From assembly GCF_003217215.1 (NCBI RefSeq), contig NZ_QJTD01000001.1, positions 1,116,001 to 1,180,000 on the forward strand: DNA of 64,000 nucleotides, given 5' to 3'. Position 1 is the first letter of the stretch. Every line of letters starts with the position of its first letter. Source of the DNA: Winogradskyella epiphytica. Its GTDB lineage: Bacteria; Bacteroidota; Bacteroidia; Flavobacteriales; Flavobacteriaceae. The notes under the pieces were generated by a model. That model made no database searches and was not told where the DNA came from. It worked only from the letters and a program-made list of their open reading frames with translations. Made by a program: the position numbers and the translations under genes. Positions 8,205-17,024 of the stretch are shown here, piece by piece.

Positions 8205-8972
8205 ATGATAATTACAGATACACACACCCATTTATATAGTGATGCTTTTGCTGAAGATCGTGCGGAAATGATCCAACGTGCCATTGATGCTAAGGTAACA
8301 CGATTCTTTATTCCAGCTATAGATTCAACATACACTTCATCTATGCTTCAGCTTGAAAAAGATTTTCCCAAACATGTATTTCTAATGATGGGATTGCACC
8401 CCACTTCTGTAAAAGAAAATTATAAAGAAGAATTAGCTCATGTTGAAGAATTTTTAGCGGCGAGAAAGTTTATTGCGGTAGGTGAAATTGGGATTGACCT
8501 TTATTGGGATAAATCGACTTTAGGCATTCAAATTGAAGCCTTCAGACATCAAATTAATTTAGCCAAACAATATAAGTTACCTATTGTAATCCATTGTAGA
8601 GAGGCTTTCGATGAAATTTTTCAAGTATTGGAGGAAGAGAAATCCGATGACTTATACGGCATTTTTCATTGTTTCACAGGAACTTTAGAGCAAGCGAAAC
8701 AAGCTATTTCTTATAATATGAAATTGGGAATAGGTGGTGTAGTAACCTTTAAGAATGGTAAAATAGACCAGTTTTTAAATCAGATAGATTTGAAACACAT
8801 CGTTTTAGAAACCGATTCGCCTTATTTATCACCAACACCATATAGAGGGAAGCGAAATGAAAGTGCTTATATTACTAGGGTATTGGAAAAATTATCGGAA
8901 CTTTATGGCCTAAGTCAGGAAGAAATTGCTTCCATTACCACTGAAAATTCAAAAGCTATATTCGGAATATAA
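8205..8972 (+). CDS. tatD: TatD family metal-dependent DNase
   Basis: A 255-residue protein of usual TatD length with all the metal-site motifs in order: DTHTHLYSDAF at the N-terminus, GLHPTSV, GEIGIDLYW, IHCREAFDE, FHCFTGT and the terminal ETDSPYLSPTPYRGKRNE. The family has a TIM-barrel fold, is cytoplasmic and has 3'-5' exonuclease or deoxyribonuclease activity linked to DNA repair. Its stop codon is directly followed by the asparaginase ATG, so the two are probably cotranscribed. Confidence 0.93.
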   Translation: MIITDTHTHLYSDAFAEDRAEMIQRAIDAKVTRFFIPAIDSTYTSSMLQLEKDFPKHVFLMMGLHPTSVKENYKEELAHVEEFLAARKFIAVGEIGIDLYWDKSTLGIQIEAFRHQINLAKQYKLPIVIHCREAFDEIFQVLEEEKSDDLYGIFHCFTGTLEQAKQAISYNMKLGIGGVVTFKNGKIDQFLNQIDLKHIVLETDSPYLSPTPYRGKRNESAYITRVLEKLSELYGLSQEEIASITTENSKAIFGI

Positions 8973-10001
8973 ATGACAAAACAACCTAACATCTTATTAA
9001 TCTATACAGGCGGAACCATCGGTATGATTAAAGACGCCGATACAGGTGCGCTTAAAGCCTTTGATTTTGATAGTTTGCTGGATAAGATTCCAGAATTACG
9101 ACTTTTAGATTGTAATATCGAAACGGTGTCTTTTGTAGAGCCTATCGATTCTTCGGATATGAACCCAAAGTACTGGGCCGATATCGTTAAAATAATTGAG
9201 GAACATTATTTAGATTTCGATGGATTTGTGGTGTTACATGGTAGTGATACCATGAGTTATACGGCTTCGGCTTTAAGTTTTATGCTAGAAAACTTAGCAA
9301 AGCCTGTGATCTTATCAGGGTCGCAATTACCTATTGGCGATTTAAGAACAGACGCTAAAGAGAACTTAATAACCTCCATACAAATGGCAGCGCTGCATAT
9401 AGAAGGACTGCCAGTAATTAGAGAAGTAGGGTTGTATTTTGAATATAAACTTTACAGAGGAAATAGAACGACCAAGTTAAACGCCGAACATTTTGAAGCT
9501 TTTGAGTCACTAAACTATCCTTACCTAGCCGAGTCTGGTGTACATTTAAACGTGCATACCGAAAATTTATGGAAGCCAAAGCCAGAGACGTCCTTGGTAG
9601 TTCGTACGGCAATGGACACTAGTGTTGGTTTATTAAAGTTATTTCCAGGAATATCGAAACCTATCTGTGAAGCCATTTTTACATCTAAACTCATTAAAGG
9701 GCTTATACTAGAAACTTATGGGTCTGGAAACGCATCAACTGAACCTTGGTTTTTAAAATTAATTGAAGACGCTATTAAGAGAGGTCTTCATATTGTAAAT
9801 GTCACCCAATGCGCAGGCGGAAGCGTAAATATGGGGAAGTATGAAACAAGTTCAGAATTAAAAAATATGGGGGTAATATCTGGAAAAGACATCACTACAG
9901 AAGCTGCAGTCGCAAAAATGATGTATCTTTTGGGTGAAAAGGTTCAAGCAAAAGATTTTCAGTTTTACTTTGAAACCTCCCTTAGAGGGGAAATGTCCTA
10001 A
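8973..10001 (+). CDS. ansA: Type I (cytoplasmic) L-asparaginase
   Basis: A 342-residue enzyme that hydrolyses L-asparagine to aspartate and ammonia. The two catalytic threonine motifs of the family are visible: IYTGGTIGM near residue 10 and VLHGSDTMSYTASAL near residue 90, followed by the SGSQLPIGDLRTDA loop. There is no signal peptide, consistent with the cytoplasmic type. It begins on the base after the tatD stop. Confidence 0.92.
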   Translation: MTKQPNILLIYTGGTIGMIKDADTGALKAFDFDSLLDKIPELRLLDCNIETVSFVEPIDSSDMNPKYWADIVKIIEEHYLDFDGFVVLHGSDTMSYTASALSFMLENLAKPVILSGSQLPIGDLRTDAKENLITSIQMAALHIEGLPVIREVGLYFEYKLYRGNRTTKLNAEHFEAFESLNYPYLAESGVHLNVHTENLWKPKPETSLVVRTAMDTSVGLLKLFPGISKPICEAIFTSKLIKGLILETYGSGNASTEPWFLKLIEDAIKRGLHIVNVTQCAGGSVNMGKYETSSELKNMGVISGKDITTEAAVAKMMYLLGEKVQAKDFQFYFETSLRGEMS

Positions 10002-10065
10002 AAATAACAGAAAATAACATTATAAATTTTAGTGTTTGAAGATTTTTTCGTTATTTGCCCTACTG

Positions 10066-10073
10066 TAATTTTG
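10066..10073 (+). promoter_or_regulatory. -7 box (TAATTTTG) of tRNA-Ser
   Basis: TAATTTTG fits the Bacteroidota TAnnTTTG consensus and lies 13 bases before the first base of tRNA-Ser. No clear TTTG element is seen at the ideal 19-base spacing. Confidence 0.5.
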
Positions 10074-10086
10074 GGTTAAAATTAAT

Positions 10087-10174
10087 AGAGAGGTGGCCGA
10101 GTGGTCGAAGGCGCACGCCTGGAAAGTGTGTATACTCCAAAAGGGTATCGAGGGTTCGAATCCCTTCCTCTCTG
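10087..10174 (+). tRNA. tRNA-Ser (anticodon GGA)
   Basis: An 88-base type II tRNA. The 7-bp acceptor stem AGAGAGG pairs with CCTCTCT and the discriminator is G. The anticodon GGA is at 10121-10123 in loop CTGGAAA. A long variable arm and a GGGTTCGAATCCC T-arm are present. The CCA end is not encoded. Confidence 0.95.
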
Positions 10175-10249
10175 CTGATATTTTACGCTTGATTTACATA
10201 AATTTTTTTATCTTTAACACTTTAACTAATAAAATTAAGATTAAGAACA

Positions 10250-11017
10250 ATGAAAAGACTATTTTCTATCCTTGCCATAACATGTTTAATGGCTATCGGA
10301 ACTGTTAATGCTAATGCAACGACGTTAGCTACTACAACAGCAACAGTAACAAGTGTAACTCAAGACGTAGACGCTGCTTCTGAAGACTTGAGCTTTCACC
10401 AAGAATTAAAAAAGCGTTTTATCGAAGGTGGTCCAGGCTTTATGGGTATTGTACTACTATGTTTAATTCTTGGGTTAGCGATTGCTATTGAGAGAATTAT
10501 CTTTTTAAACCTTTCGACTACAAACACTAAAAAATTAACTCAAAATGTAGAGGATGCACTAAATTCTGGTGGTATCGAAGCGGCTAAGGAAGTTTGTAGA
10601 AATACAAAAGGACCTGTGGCTTCTATATTCTATCAAGGTTTAGACAGAGCAGACGAAGACATTGATGCTGCTGAAAAAGCTGTAGTGGCTTATGGAGGTG
10701 TTCAAATGGGACAATTAGAAAAGAATGTTTCTTGGATTTCTTTATTCATCGCTTTAGCACCAATGCTTGGGTTCATGGGTACGGTAATTGGTATGATTCA
10801 AGCCTTTGATAAAATTGAAGCAGCTGGTGATATGCAACCTTCTTTAGTAGCAGGTGGTATTAAAGTAGCACTTTTAACAACAGTATTTGGTCTTATCGTA
10901 GCGATTATACTTCAAATTTTTTACAACTATATCATTGCTAAAATTGATAGCATTGTAAATGATATGGAAGATGCATCAATCACTTTGATGGATTTATTAG
11001 TAAGACACAAAAAATAA
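10250..11017 (+). CDS. exbB: ExbB/TolQ/MotA-family proton channel protein
   Basis: A 255-residue protein with a signal-like N-terminus (MKRLFSILAITCLMAIG). It has a first membrane helix near residues 60-82 (FMGIVLLCLILGLAIAIE) and two further helices near 160-185 and 205-230 containing the conserved LAPMLGFMGTVIGMIQAF motif. With ExbD it uses the proton gradient to energise TonB-dependent outer-membrane transport. It is first in a four-gene operon with tight spacing (9, 6 and 11 bases). The extra N-terminal extension is common in Bacteroidota. Confidence 0.88.
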   Translation: MKRLFSILAITCLMAIGTVNANATTLATTTATVTSVTQDVDAASEDLSFHQELKKRFIEGGPGFMGIVLLCLILGLAIAIERIIFLNLSTTNTKKLTQNVEDALNSGGIEAAKEVCRNTKGPVASIFYQGLDRADEDIDAAEKAVVAYGGVQMGQLEKNVSWISLFIALAPMLGFMGTVIGMIQAFDKIEAAGDMQPSLVAGGIKVALLTTVFGLIVAIILQIFYNYIIAKIDSIVNDMEDASITLMDLLVRHKK

Positions 11018-11026
11018 AAATTAATT

Positions 11027-11464
11027 ATGCACAAAATATTCAAAATATTAGCCGCTCTTCTAAGCTTATTTGGCATCATTTCTCTTGTGAGAATTCTAAG
11101 TGCTGGAGATGAAGCGATGGAAACTGGCGAAAAAGCAGGTCTGTTTGAGCCTATGGCTTACACTGCCTATATTATATTAGGATTGGTTATTGCATTTGTA
11201 TTAGTTTTTGTTATTAAAAACCTTTTTACAAATACAGCTACCCTAAAAAATACTTTAATCGGAGTTGGTGCTTTTGTAGCAGTTCTTGTTATTGCTTATG
11301 TAATTTCTGGAGGAGATGCAATGGCTTACAAAAATGGTGATGTTATGGCTACCGAAGGGGAGTCACATTTAGTAGGAGCTGGATTGATTGCCTTCTATAT
11401 ACTATTGGCTGTTGCAGCTATAACCATGGTATTCTCAGGAGTTAAAAAAGTAATTAGTAAATAA
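11027..11464 (+). CDS. Four-helix membrane protein in the ExbB-ExbD operon
   Basis: A 145-residue hydrophobic protein with four predicted membrane helices (about residues 5-25, 40-62, 70-92 and 115-140). I recognise no family motif. It starts 9 bases after exbB and ends 6 bases before exbD, so it is clearly part of this operon and may be a fixed component or assembly factor of the energiser complex. Its function is inferred only from context. Confidence 0.6.
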   Translation: MHKIFKILAALLSLFGIISLVRILSAGDEAMETGEKAGLFEPMAYTAYIILGLVIAFVLVFVIKNLFTNTATLKNTLIGVGAFVAVLVIAYVISGGDAMAYKNGDVMATEGESHLVGAGLIAFYILLAVAAITMVFSGVKKVISK

Positions 11465-11470
11465 TATAAT

Positions 11471-12106
11471 ATGGCAAAGAGAGCAGCACCCGAAGTAAAT
11501 GCAGGATCAATGGCTGACATTGCCTTCTTATTACTTATCTTCTTCTTGGTAACAACAACTATTGAAAAGGATAAAGGACTATTAAGAAGTTTGCCACCTA
11601 TTGATGATACAGAAGTTGAACCACCGATTATTAGACAAAAGAACCTATTTACTGTGCTAATAAACCGTAACAACCAATTGTTAGTTGAAGACGAGCAAAT
11701 GGAACTTAAGGATTTAAGACAAGCAGCAATTGAGTTCTTAGATAATGGAGGTGGCGAAAACCAAGCTGGTGAAACTTGTGATTATTGTCAAGGAAAACGA
11801 TTAGATGATTCATCCGATCACCCTGATAAGGCAATTATCTCAATGAAACACGATAGGGAAACCACTTATGAAAAGTACATTGAAGTACAAAACGAGTTGG
11901 TTGCAGCCTATAATTATTTAAGAGAACGTGAAGCGTCAAGATTATACAAAAAGTATTATCCAGATGCAGAATTCGTTTATGCTACAATGCTTGAGGAAAA
12001 AGAGAAAAATCAGTTTAGTAAGGATGAGGTTCTTAACGAACGTATTGAAACCGTTAAGAAATTATTCCCAATGAAATTGTCTGAAGCAGAACCTGATAAA
12101 AATTAA
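11471..12106 (+). CDS. exbD: ExbD/TolR-family protein with central insertion
   Basis: A 211-residue protein with a single N-terminal membrane helix (MADIAFLLLIFFLVTTTI) that carries the family aspartate, followed by a periplasmic domain. It is longer than a typical ExbD (about 130-150 residues). The extra part begins with a CDYC motif near residue 98 and continues into a charged helical segment rich in E, R, K and Y. It is expected to work with ExbB. A second ExbD gene follows after 11 bases. Confidence 0.85.
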   Translation: MAKRAAPEVNAGSMADIAFLLLIFFLVTTTIEKDKGLLRSLPPIDDTEVEPPIIRQKNLFTVLINRNNQLLVEDEQMELKDLRQAAIEFLDNGGGENQAGETCDYCQGKRLDDSSDHPDKAIISMKHDRETTYEKYIEVQNELVAAYNYLREREASRLYKKYYPDAEFVYATMLEEKEKNQFSKDEVLNERIETVKKLFPMKLSEAEPDKN

Positions 12107-12117
12107 AAGTAACAATT

Positions 12118-12579
12118 ATGTCTAAATTTAGAAAGAAAGATAAAGGTGAATTGCCAGCGATTTCAACGGCATCACTTCCGGATATTGTTTTTATGTTGCT
12201 TTTCTTTTTCATGGTTGCAACGGTAATGCGTGACAGTTCATTAATGATTGAAAACATTTTGCCAAGCGCAGATCAAGTGGAGAAACTTAAAAAGGATAGA
12301 ACCGTTTTTATCTTCGCAGGTAAACCAAGTAGTCAGTATAAACAATTTGGAACTGAGCCAAGAATTCAATTCAATGATGCTTTTATAGCTGTAGAAGATG
12401 TTAAACCATCAGTATTACAAGCGATTTCAGAATTGAATGAGGAATTACAAAGTAAAGTGGTCATCGGTCTTAAAGTTGATAAAAAGACCAATGCAGGTTT
12501 AGTATCCGATATCAAACAAGAATTACGAAAAGCAAATGCATTGAAAGTAATGTACATTGCAAACGTAAAAACAGAGTAA
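12118..12579 (+). CDS. exbD: ExbD/TolR-family protein (second copy)
   Basis: A 153-residue protein of the usual ExbD length. It has one N-terminal membrane helix (LPDIVFMLLFFFMVATVM) with the conserved aspartate, followed by a periplasmic TolR-like domain ending near KVMYIANVKTE. Paired ExbD paralogues behind one ExbB are common in Bacteroidota. Last gene of the operon, followed by a strong terminator. Confidence 0.88.
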   Translation: MSKFRKKDKGELPAISTASLPDIVFMLLFFFMVATVMRDSSLMIENILPSADQVEKLKKDRTVFIFAGKPSSQYKQFGTEPRIQFNDAFIAVEDVKPSVLQAISELNEELQSKVVIGLKVDKKTNAGLVSDIKQELRKANALKVMYIANVKTE

Positions 12580-12605
12580 AAATAAAATTCTTAATTTTAT
12601 ATACT

Positions 12606-12636
12606 AAACGTCCTGAGAAATCAGGACGTTTTTTTT
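12606..12636 (+). terminator. Rho-independent terminator of the exbB-exbD operon
   Basis: An AACGTCCTGA stem pairs perfectly with TCAGGACGTT around a GAAA tetraloop, followed by eight T residues. It lies 27 bases after the second exbD. Confidence 0.92.
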
Positions 12637-12673
12637 ATGAATTAACATCTAAAGATTTTGTAGTTTTATCCAT

Positions 12674-13372
12674 ATGAAAAGTTATGTTTTCCTTTTAATG
12701 GCACTCACTGGGGTTTTTGGTTTTTCACAACAAGATGATACCGAGAAATCAGAACTTTATAAGAATTATAGAGAAGATCAATTCTACGCTGCTGTCACCT
12801 ATAATCTTTTAAGCGAAAAGCCTAATGACGTTACTCAAAGTGGCTTTTCTTCTGGCTTTCACTTCGGGTTTATTAGAGATATGCCAATAAATAAGGATCG
12901 TGATTTTGCTATTGGATTGGGCCTAGGATTATCAGCCAACTCGTACAATCAAAAGAATATGTTGTTAGAAGAGACGGATCGAAATATACAGTTTCATATC
13001 ATAGATGAAGGTGATTATAATGTATCTAAAAATAAGTTTACAACTTATGTCCTAGAAATGCCTTTGGAAATAAGATGGCGAACATCTACTGCCGCGAGTT
13101 ATAATTTCTGGCGCATTTACACCGGTTTTAAAGTGGGTTATGTGTTTTATAATTCGACTAAGTTTCTAAGTGAGGCGGGAAATCAGAGACTGTCTAATAT
13201 CGATAGTTTTAATCGTTTTCAGTATGGATTAACTTTAAGTGCGGGCTATAATACCTGGAACTTTCACGTGTATTATGGGTTAAATCCAATCTTCGATGCT
13301 AAAACCCAATCGGACAATAAATCGGTTGACATGAAATCCATAAAAATCGGACTTATGTTTTATATTTTATAA
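12674..13372 (+). CDS. Outer-membrane beta-barrel protein (PorT-like superfamily)
   Basis: A 232-residue protein with signal peptide MKSYVFLLMALTGVFGFSQ. The following sequence alternates polar and hydrophobic residues with Gly and aromatic residues at strand ends (FSSGFHFGFIRDMP, IGLGLGLSANSY). It closes with KIGLMFYIL, a typical barrel C-terminus. It looks like the small outer-membrane barrel group that includes PorT, but I cannot assign it as the type IX secretion PorT itself. Its end overlaps the convergent PAP2-like gene by 6 bases. Confidence 0.65.
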   Translation: MKSYVFLLMALTGVFGFSQQDDTEKSELYKNYREDQFYAAVTYNLLSEKPNDVTQSGFSSGFHFGFIRDMPINKDRDFAIGLGLGLSANSYNQKNMLLEETDRNIQFHIIDEGDYNVSKNKFTTYVLEMPLEIRWRTSTAASYNFWRIYTGFKVGYVFYNSTKFLSEAGNQRLSNIDSFNRFQYGLTLSAGYNTWNFHVYYGLNPIFDAKTQSDNKSVDMKSIKIGLMFYIL

Positions 13373-13975
13373 CCAATAATTTAAGAATATAAGTTGCGGC
13401 ATAAAGCCCGTAAATAGACCTAGTAATAACTCCTCATTGGTATGTGCTTTTAAATGTAAACGGGAGGTGGCAACAGCGCCTGTAATGATCATCATTAACG
13501 CAATGGTTCCGTTTATATTAATATGATAGTGTAAGCCTATAGCAACGGCAAACATGAAGAATCCCGTAACTCCAATCATATGAATACTGGCTTTCACCTT
13601 AAACATGGCCAAAATAAAACAGGCAAACGTTGAGCATAAAATTCCTAAAAAGAAGAAATATAATTCTATAATTTCATCAGGAGGAAGAACTCTAATTAGA
13701 ATCAATAAAGTAATCACCGCATTTATAAATAATGGAATTAAACGCTCTTTGGTGCTTTTTAATTCTATGGTCTGAACCCTATTGATGGTCTTCAATAAAA
13801 AGTAAAGGAGAATGGGTAAGATAATCGTTAGAATAACTATAGAAATTATCTTTGCCTTAACCACATGTTCCGGTATAAAACGTGGTGTTTTAGAAAAATA
13901 AAAAAGGACGCCCAACAAGGGCATAATTATAGGATGAAAAACATAAGAAATAGCTTTTAAAATAAAATCTTTCAT
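13367..13975 (-). CDS. PAP2-like integral membrane protein
   Basis: A 202-residue protein with about six membrane helices. The C-terminal part carries KASIHMIG and, further on, SRLHLKAHTNEELLLG. These resemble the KxxxxxxRP / SxxxH-derived and SRxxxxxHxxxE motifs of PAP2 acid phosphatases in degenerate form. It may act on lipid phosphates, or it may be an inactive relative. It begins 12 bases downstream of rpoN and may be cotranscribed with it. Confidence 0.55.
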   Translation of the reverse strand: MKDFILKAISYVFHPIIMPLLGVLFYFSKTPRFIPEHVVKAKIISIVILTIILPILLYFLLKTINRVQTIELKSTKERLIPLFINAVITLLILIRVLPPDEIIELYFFFLGILCSTFACFILAMFKVKASIHMIGVTGFFMFAVAIGLHYHININGTIALMMIITGAVATSRLHLKAHTNEELLLGLFTGFMPQLIFLNYWL

Positions 13976-13987
13976 CCAATAGAGCTC

Positions 13988-15454
13988 TTATAATTCCTTT
14001 CTTAAGCGTGCTACAGGAATATCTAATTGTTCTCTGTATTTTGCTACAGTACGTCTCGCAATGGGATACCCTTTTTCCTTAAGGATTTTAGATAAGGCCT
14101 CGTCCGTCATCGGTTTCTTTTTATCCTCTTCTTCTATAACAGTTTCAAGAATCTTTTTAATTTCTCGAGTAGATACCTCTTCACCTTGATCGTTTGTCAT
14201 GGATTCAGAAAAGAACTCCTTGATTAATTTCGTACCGTAAGGGGTGTCAACATATTTACTATTGGCTACACGAGATACTGTAGAAACATCCATTTCAATT
14301 TCGTCAGCGATATCCTTTAAAATCATCGGTCGTAAGTTACGCTCATCACCAGTTAAGAAGAACTCTTTTTGGTAATGCATAATAGCACTCATGGTTACAA
14401 ATAACGTTTGTTGACGTTGTCTAACAGCCTCTATAAACCATTTTGCGGCGTCTAATTTCTGCTTAATAAACATCACCGCATCTTTCTGAGCTTTCGACTT
14501 TTCTTTACTCTCTTTATAGCCCTTAAGCATATTGTTATACTCACGAGACACATGAAGTTCAGGCGCATTTCTTCCGTTTAGGGTCAATTCCAATTCGCCA
14601 TCCACAATTCTAATCGCAAAATCGGGAACTATATGTTCTACGATTTTGTTATTTCCAGCATATGAACCACCAGGTTTAGGATTTAAACGCTCAATTTCCT
14701 CGATAGCATCTTTTAAAGCTTCTTCGTCAATGCCGAATTTCTGCATCAACTTTTTATAGTGCTTTTTAGTGAATTGCTCAAAACCTTTATCTATAATAGC
14801 TGTGGCCATTTCAACATCGGGATGCTGCTCTTTTCGGTGCAACTGAATGCTTAAACATTCTTGTAAGTTTCGTGCACCAACACCGGCAGGGTCTAACTGA
14901 TGTACAATTTTGAGAACGCTTTCAACTTCTTCTTCTGTGGTATATACATTTTGAGTAAATGCTAAGTCGTCTGTAATATCAGATAAAGAACGACGGATAT
15001 AACCACTCTCATCAACACTGCCCACTAAGAAATAGGCAATTTCTTCTTCTTGTTCTGTTAATCTAAATGTGTTTAATTGATTGATGAGATGCTGAGTAAA
15101 AGAAGTTCCGGCAGCATAAGGTACCGTTTTCTCCTCATCATCGGCACTGTAATTATTAGCTTGAGTTCGGTATTCTGGAATTTCGTCGTCGCTTAAATAC
15201 TCATCAATATTAATGTCTTCCGCGTCAATGCTTTCATTGTCGTTATAATCATCTTCCGAATTATCAAACTCGTCATAACTATCGTCTACCGCATCCGATT
15301 CTTTGCCAGTATCCAAGGCAGGGTTTTCCTCTAACTCTTGCTTTAAACGTTGTTCAAAGGCCTGTGTAGGCAACTGAATCAACTTCATAAGCTGAATCTG
15401 CTGCGGAGAAAGCTTTTGTGAGAGCTTAAATTGTAAAAACTGCTTTAGAGACAT
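13988..15454 (-). CDS. rpoN: RNA polymerase sigma-54 factor
   Basis: A 488-residue protein. Region I at the N-terminus is rich in Q and L (LKQFLQFKLSQKLSPQQIQLMKLIQL). A strongly acidic region II follows at about residues 50-100. Next come the core-binding domain, an HTH (DIADEIEMDVSTVSRVANSKYV) and the C-terminal RpoN box ARRTVAKYRE near residue 470. It directs transcription that needs AAA+ activators. Confidence 0.95.
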   Translation of the reverse strand: MSLKQFLQFKLSQKLSPQQIQLMKLIQLPTQAFEQRLKQELEENPALDTGKESDAVDDSYDEFDNSEDDYNDNESIDAEDINIDEYLSDDEIPEYRTQANNYSADDEEKTVPYAAGTSFTQHLINQLNTFRLTEQEEEIAYFLVGSVDESGYIRRSLSDITDDLAFTQNVYTTEEEVESVLKIVHQLDPAGVGARNLQECLSIQLHRKEQHPDVEMATAIIDKGFEQFTKKHYKKLMQKFGIDEEALKDAIEEIERLNPKPGGSYAGNNKIVEHIVPDFAIRIVDGELELTLNGRNAPELHVSREYNNMLKGYKESKEKSKAQKDAVMFIKQKLDAAKWFIEAVRQRQQTLFVTMSAIMHYQKEFFLTGDERNLRPMILKDIADEIEMDVSTVSRVANSKYVDTPYGTKLIKEFFSESMTNDQGEEVSTREIKKILETVIEEEDKKKPMTDEALSKILKEKGYPIARRTVAKYREQLDIPVARLRKEL

Positions 15455-15481
15455 AATTTTTTAGATAATTATAAAAATAAT

Positions 15482-15514
15482 AAAAAAACCTATCAGGTAA
15501 TAATACCCGACAGG
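15482..15514 (-). terminator. Rho-independent terminator of asnS
   Basis: On the minus strand a CCTGTCGGGT / ACCTGATAGG stem with GU pairs and a short loop is followed by seven T residues. It lies between the asnS stop and the rpoN start, separating the two units. Confidence 0.8.
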
Positions 15515-15528
15515 CTTAAATATAGTAA

Positions 15529-16977
15529 TTAAAAGTCAGCATTCTGAGGTGTTCTAGGATAAGGAATCACATCTCTAATATTGCTCATCCCTGTAGCGAA
15601 CATCACTAAACGTTCAAACCCTAATCCAAATCCTGAGTGAACCGCAGTTCCGTATTTGCGTAAGTCTAAATACCACCATAATTCTTCTTCAGAGATATCT
15701 AAAGCTTTCATTTTTTCTTTTAAAACATCTAAACGTTCTTCACGCTGAGATCCACCCACCATTTCTCCAATACCAGGGAAAAGGATATCCATAGCTCTTA
15801 CCGTTTTACCATCTTCATTCAAACGCATATAAAATGCTTTGATATTTGCTGGATAATCAAATAAGATTACTGGACATTTAAAGTGCTTCTCTACTAAGAA
15901 ACGCTCGTGCTCAGACTGTAAATCTGCGCCCCATTCTTCAATAATATAATTGAATTTCTTCTTCTTATTAGGTTTAGAATTCTTTAATATATCGATAGCT
16001 TCCGTATAGCTTACACGCTTAAAATTATTATCTACAACAAACTTAATTTTTTCAATTAAGCCCATGGCACTGCGCTCAGCTTGTGGCTTAGTTTTTTCTT
16101 CGTCCAGTAAACGCTTATCTAAAAACTCTAAATCTTCTTTATTGTTTTCTAAAACATAGCTTAACACATACTTTAAAAAGTCTTCGGCTAAGTCCATGTT
16201 TCCAGCTAAATCCATAAATGCCACCTCAGGCTCAATCATCCAGAATTCTGCTAAATGGCGAGAAGTGTTGGAGTTTTCTGCTCTAAACGTAGGTCCAAAA
16301 GTATAAACCTTCCCTAAAGACATCGCATAAGTTTCAGCTTCAAGCTGACCAGAAACCGTAAGATTAGTTTCTTTTCCGAAGAAATCTTCTTTATAATCAA
16401 TGTTGCCATCTTCAGTCAATGGCGGATTCTTTTGGTCTAAAGAACTCACTCTAAACATTTCACCTGCACCTTCAGCATCACTTCCTGTGATAATAGGAGT
16501 ATGCATATAGAAAAAGCCATTCTCATTAAAATACTTATGAATAGCAAAGGATAAGGATGAGCGTAATCGCATGACCGCACCAAAGGTGTTCGTTCTAGTA
16601 CGTAAATGCGCATTCTCTCTTAAAAATTGGAATGAGTGTTTTTTTGGTTGAATGGGATAAGTTTCAGGATCTGAATCTCCTAAAACTTCTAATGTTTTCA
16701 CTACCAATTCTACAGACTGGCCTTTCCCTTGGCTCTCTACCAATTCGCCATTAACCTTAATCGCAGCTCCTGTAGTGATGCGTTTTAGTAAAGCGTCGTC
16801 AAAATTTTCAAAATCGACAACACATTGAATATTATTAATGGTAGAACCGTCATTTAAAGCGATAAATCGATTCGCTCTAAAAGTTCTTACCCAACCTTGA
16901 ATAGTAACATCTTGTAGGGTTACATCATTCACGGTTATATCTTGCGATAATAATTCTGCTACAGTTTTTGACTTCAT
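15529..16977 (-). CDS. asnS: Asparaginyl-tRNA synthetase
   Basis: A 482-residue class II synthetase. It has an N-terminal OB-fold anticodon-binding domain ([22 protein letters not shown]), then the catalytic core with motif 2 ([25 protein letters not shown]) and motif 3 at the C-terminus ([21 protein letters not shown]). The ending DVIPYPRTP is typical of AsnRS and AspRS, and the length and [11 protein letters not shown] segment favour AsnRS. It charges tRNA-Asn. Confidence 0.95.
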   Translation of the reverse strand: MKSKTVAELLSQDITVNDVTLQDVTIQGWVRTFRANRFIALNDGSTINNIQCVVDFENFDDALLKRITTGAAIKVNGELVESQGKGQSVELVVKTLEVLGDSDPETYPIQPKKHSFQFLRENAHLRTRTNTFGAVMRLRSSLSFAIHKYFNENGFFYMHTPIITGSDAEGAGEMFRVSSLDQKNPPLTEDGNIDYKEDFFGKETNLTVSGQLEAETYAMSLGKVYTFGPTFRAENSNTSRHLAEFWMIEPEVAFMDLAGNMDLAEDFLKYVLSYVLENNKEDLEFLDKRLLDEEKTKPQAERSAMGLIEKIKFVVDNNFKRVSYTEAIDILKNSKPNKKKKFNYIIEEWGADLQSEHERFLVEKHFKCPVILFDYPANIKAFYMRLNEDGKTVRAMDILFPGIGEMVGGSQREERLDVLKEKMKALDISEEELWWYLDLRKYGTAVHSGFGLGFERLVMFATGMSNIRDVIPYPRTPQNADF

Positions 16978-17024
16978 TTTATAAATATTTTTATGCGATA
17001 CTAAATAGTTAATCTTTTGTTTTA

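Noticed and set aside
10093-10308. 71-residue reading frame starting MAEWSKAHAW
   Set aside because: It is the translation of tRNA-Ser and its 3' flank, a known annotation artefact.
12674-13372. Type IX secretion component PorT itself
   Set aside because: The barrel pattern fits the superfamily but there is no specific PorT motif or neighbouring T9SS gene.
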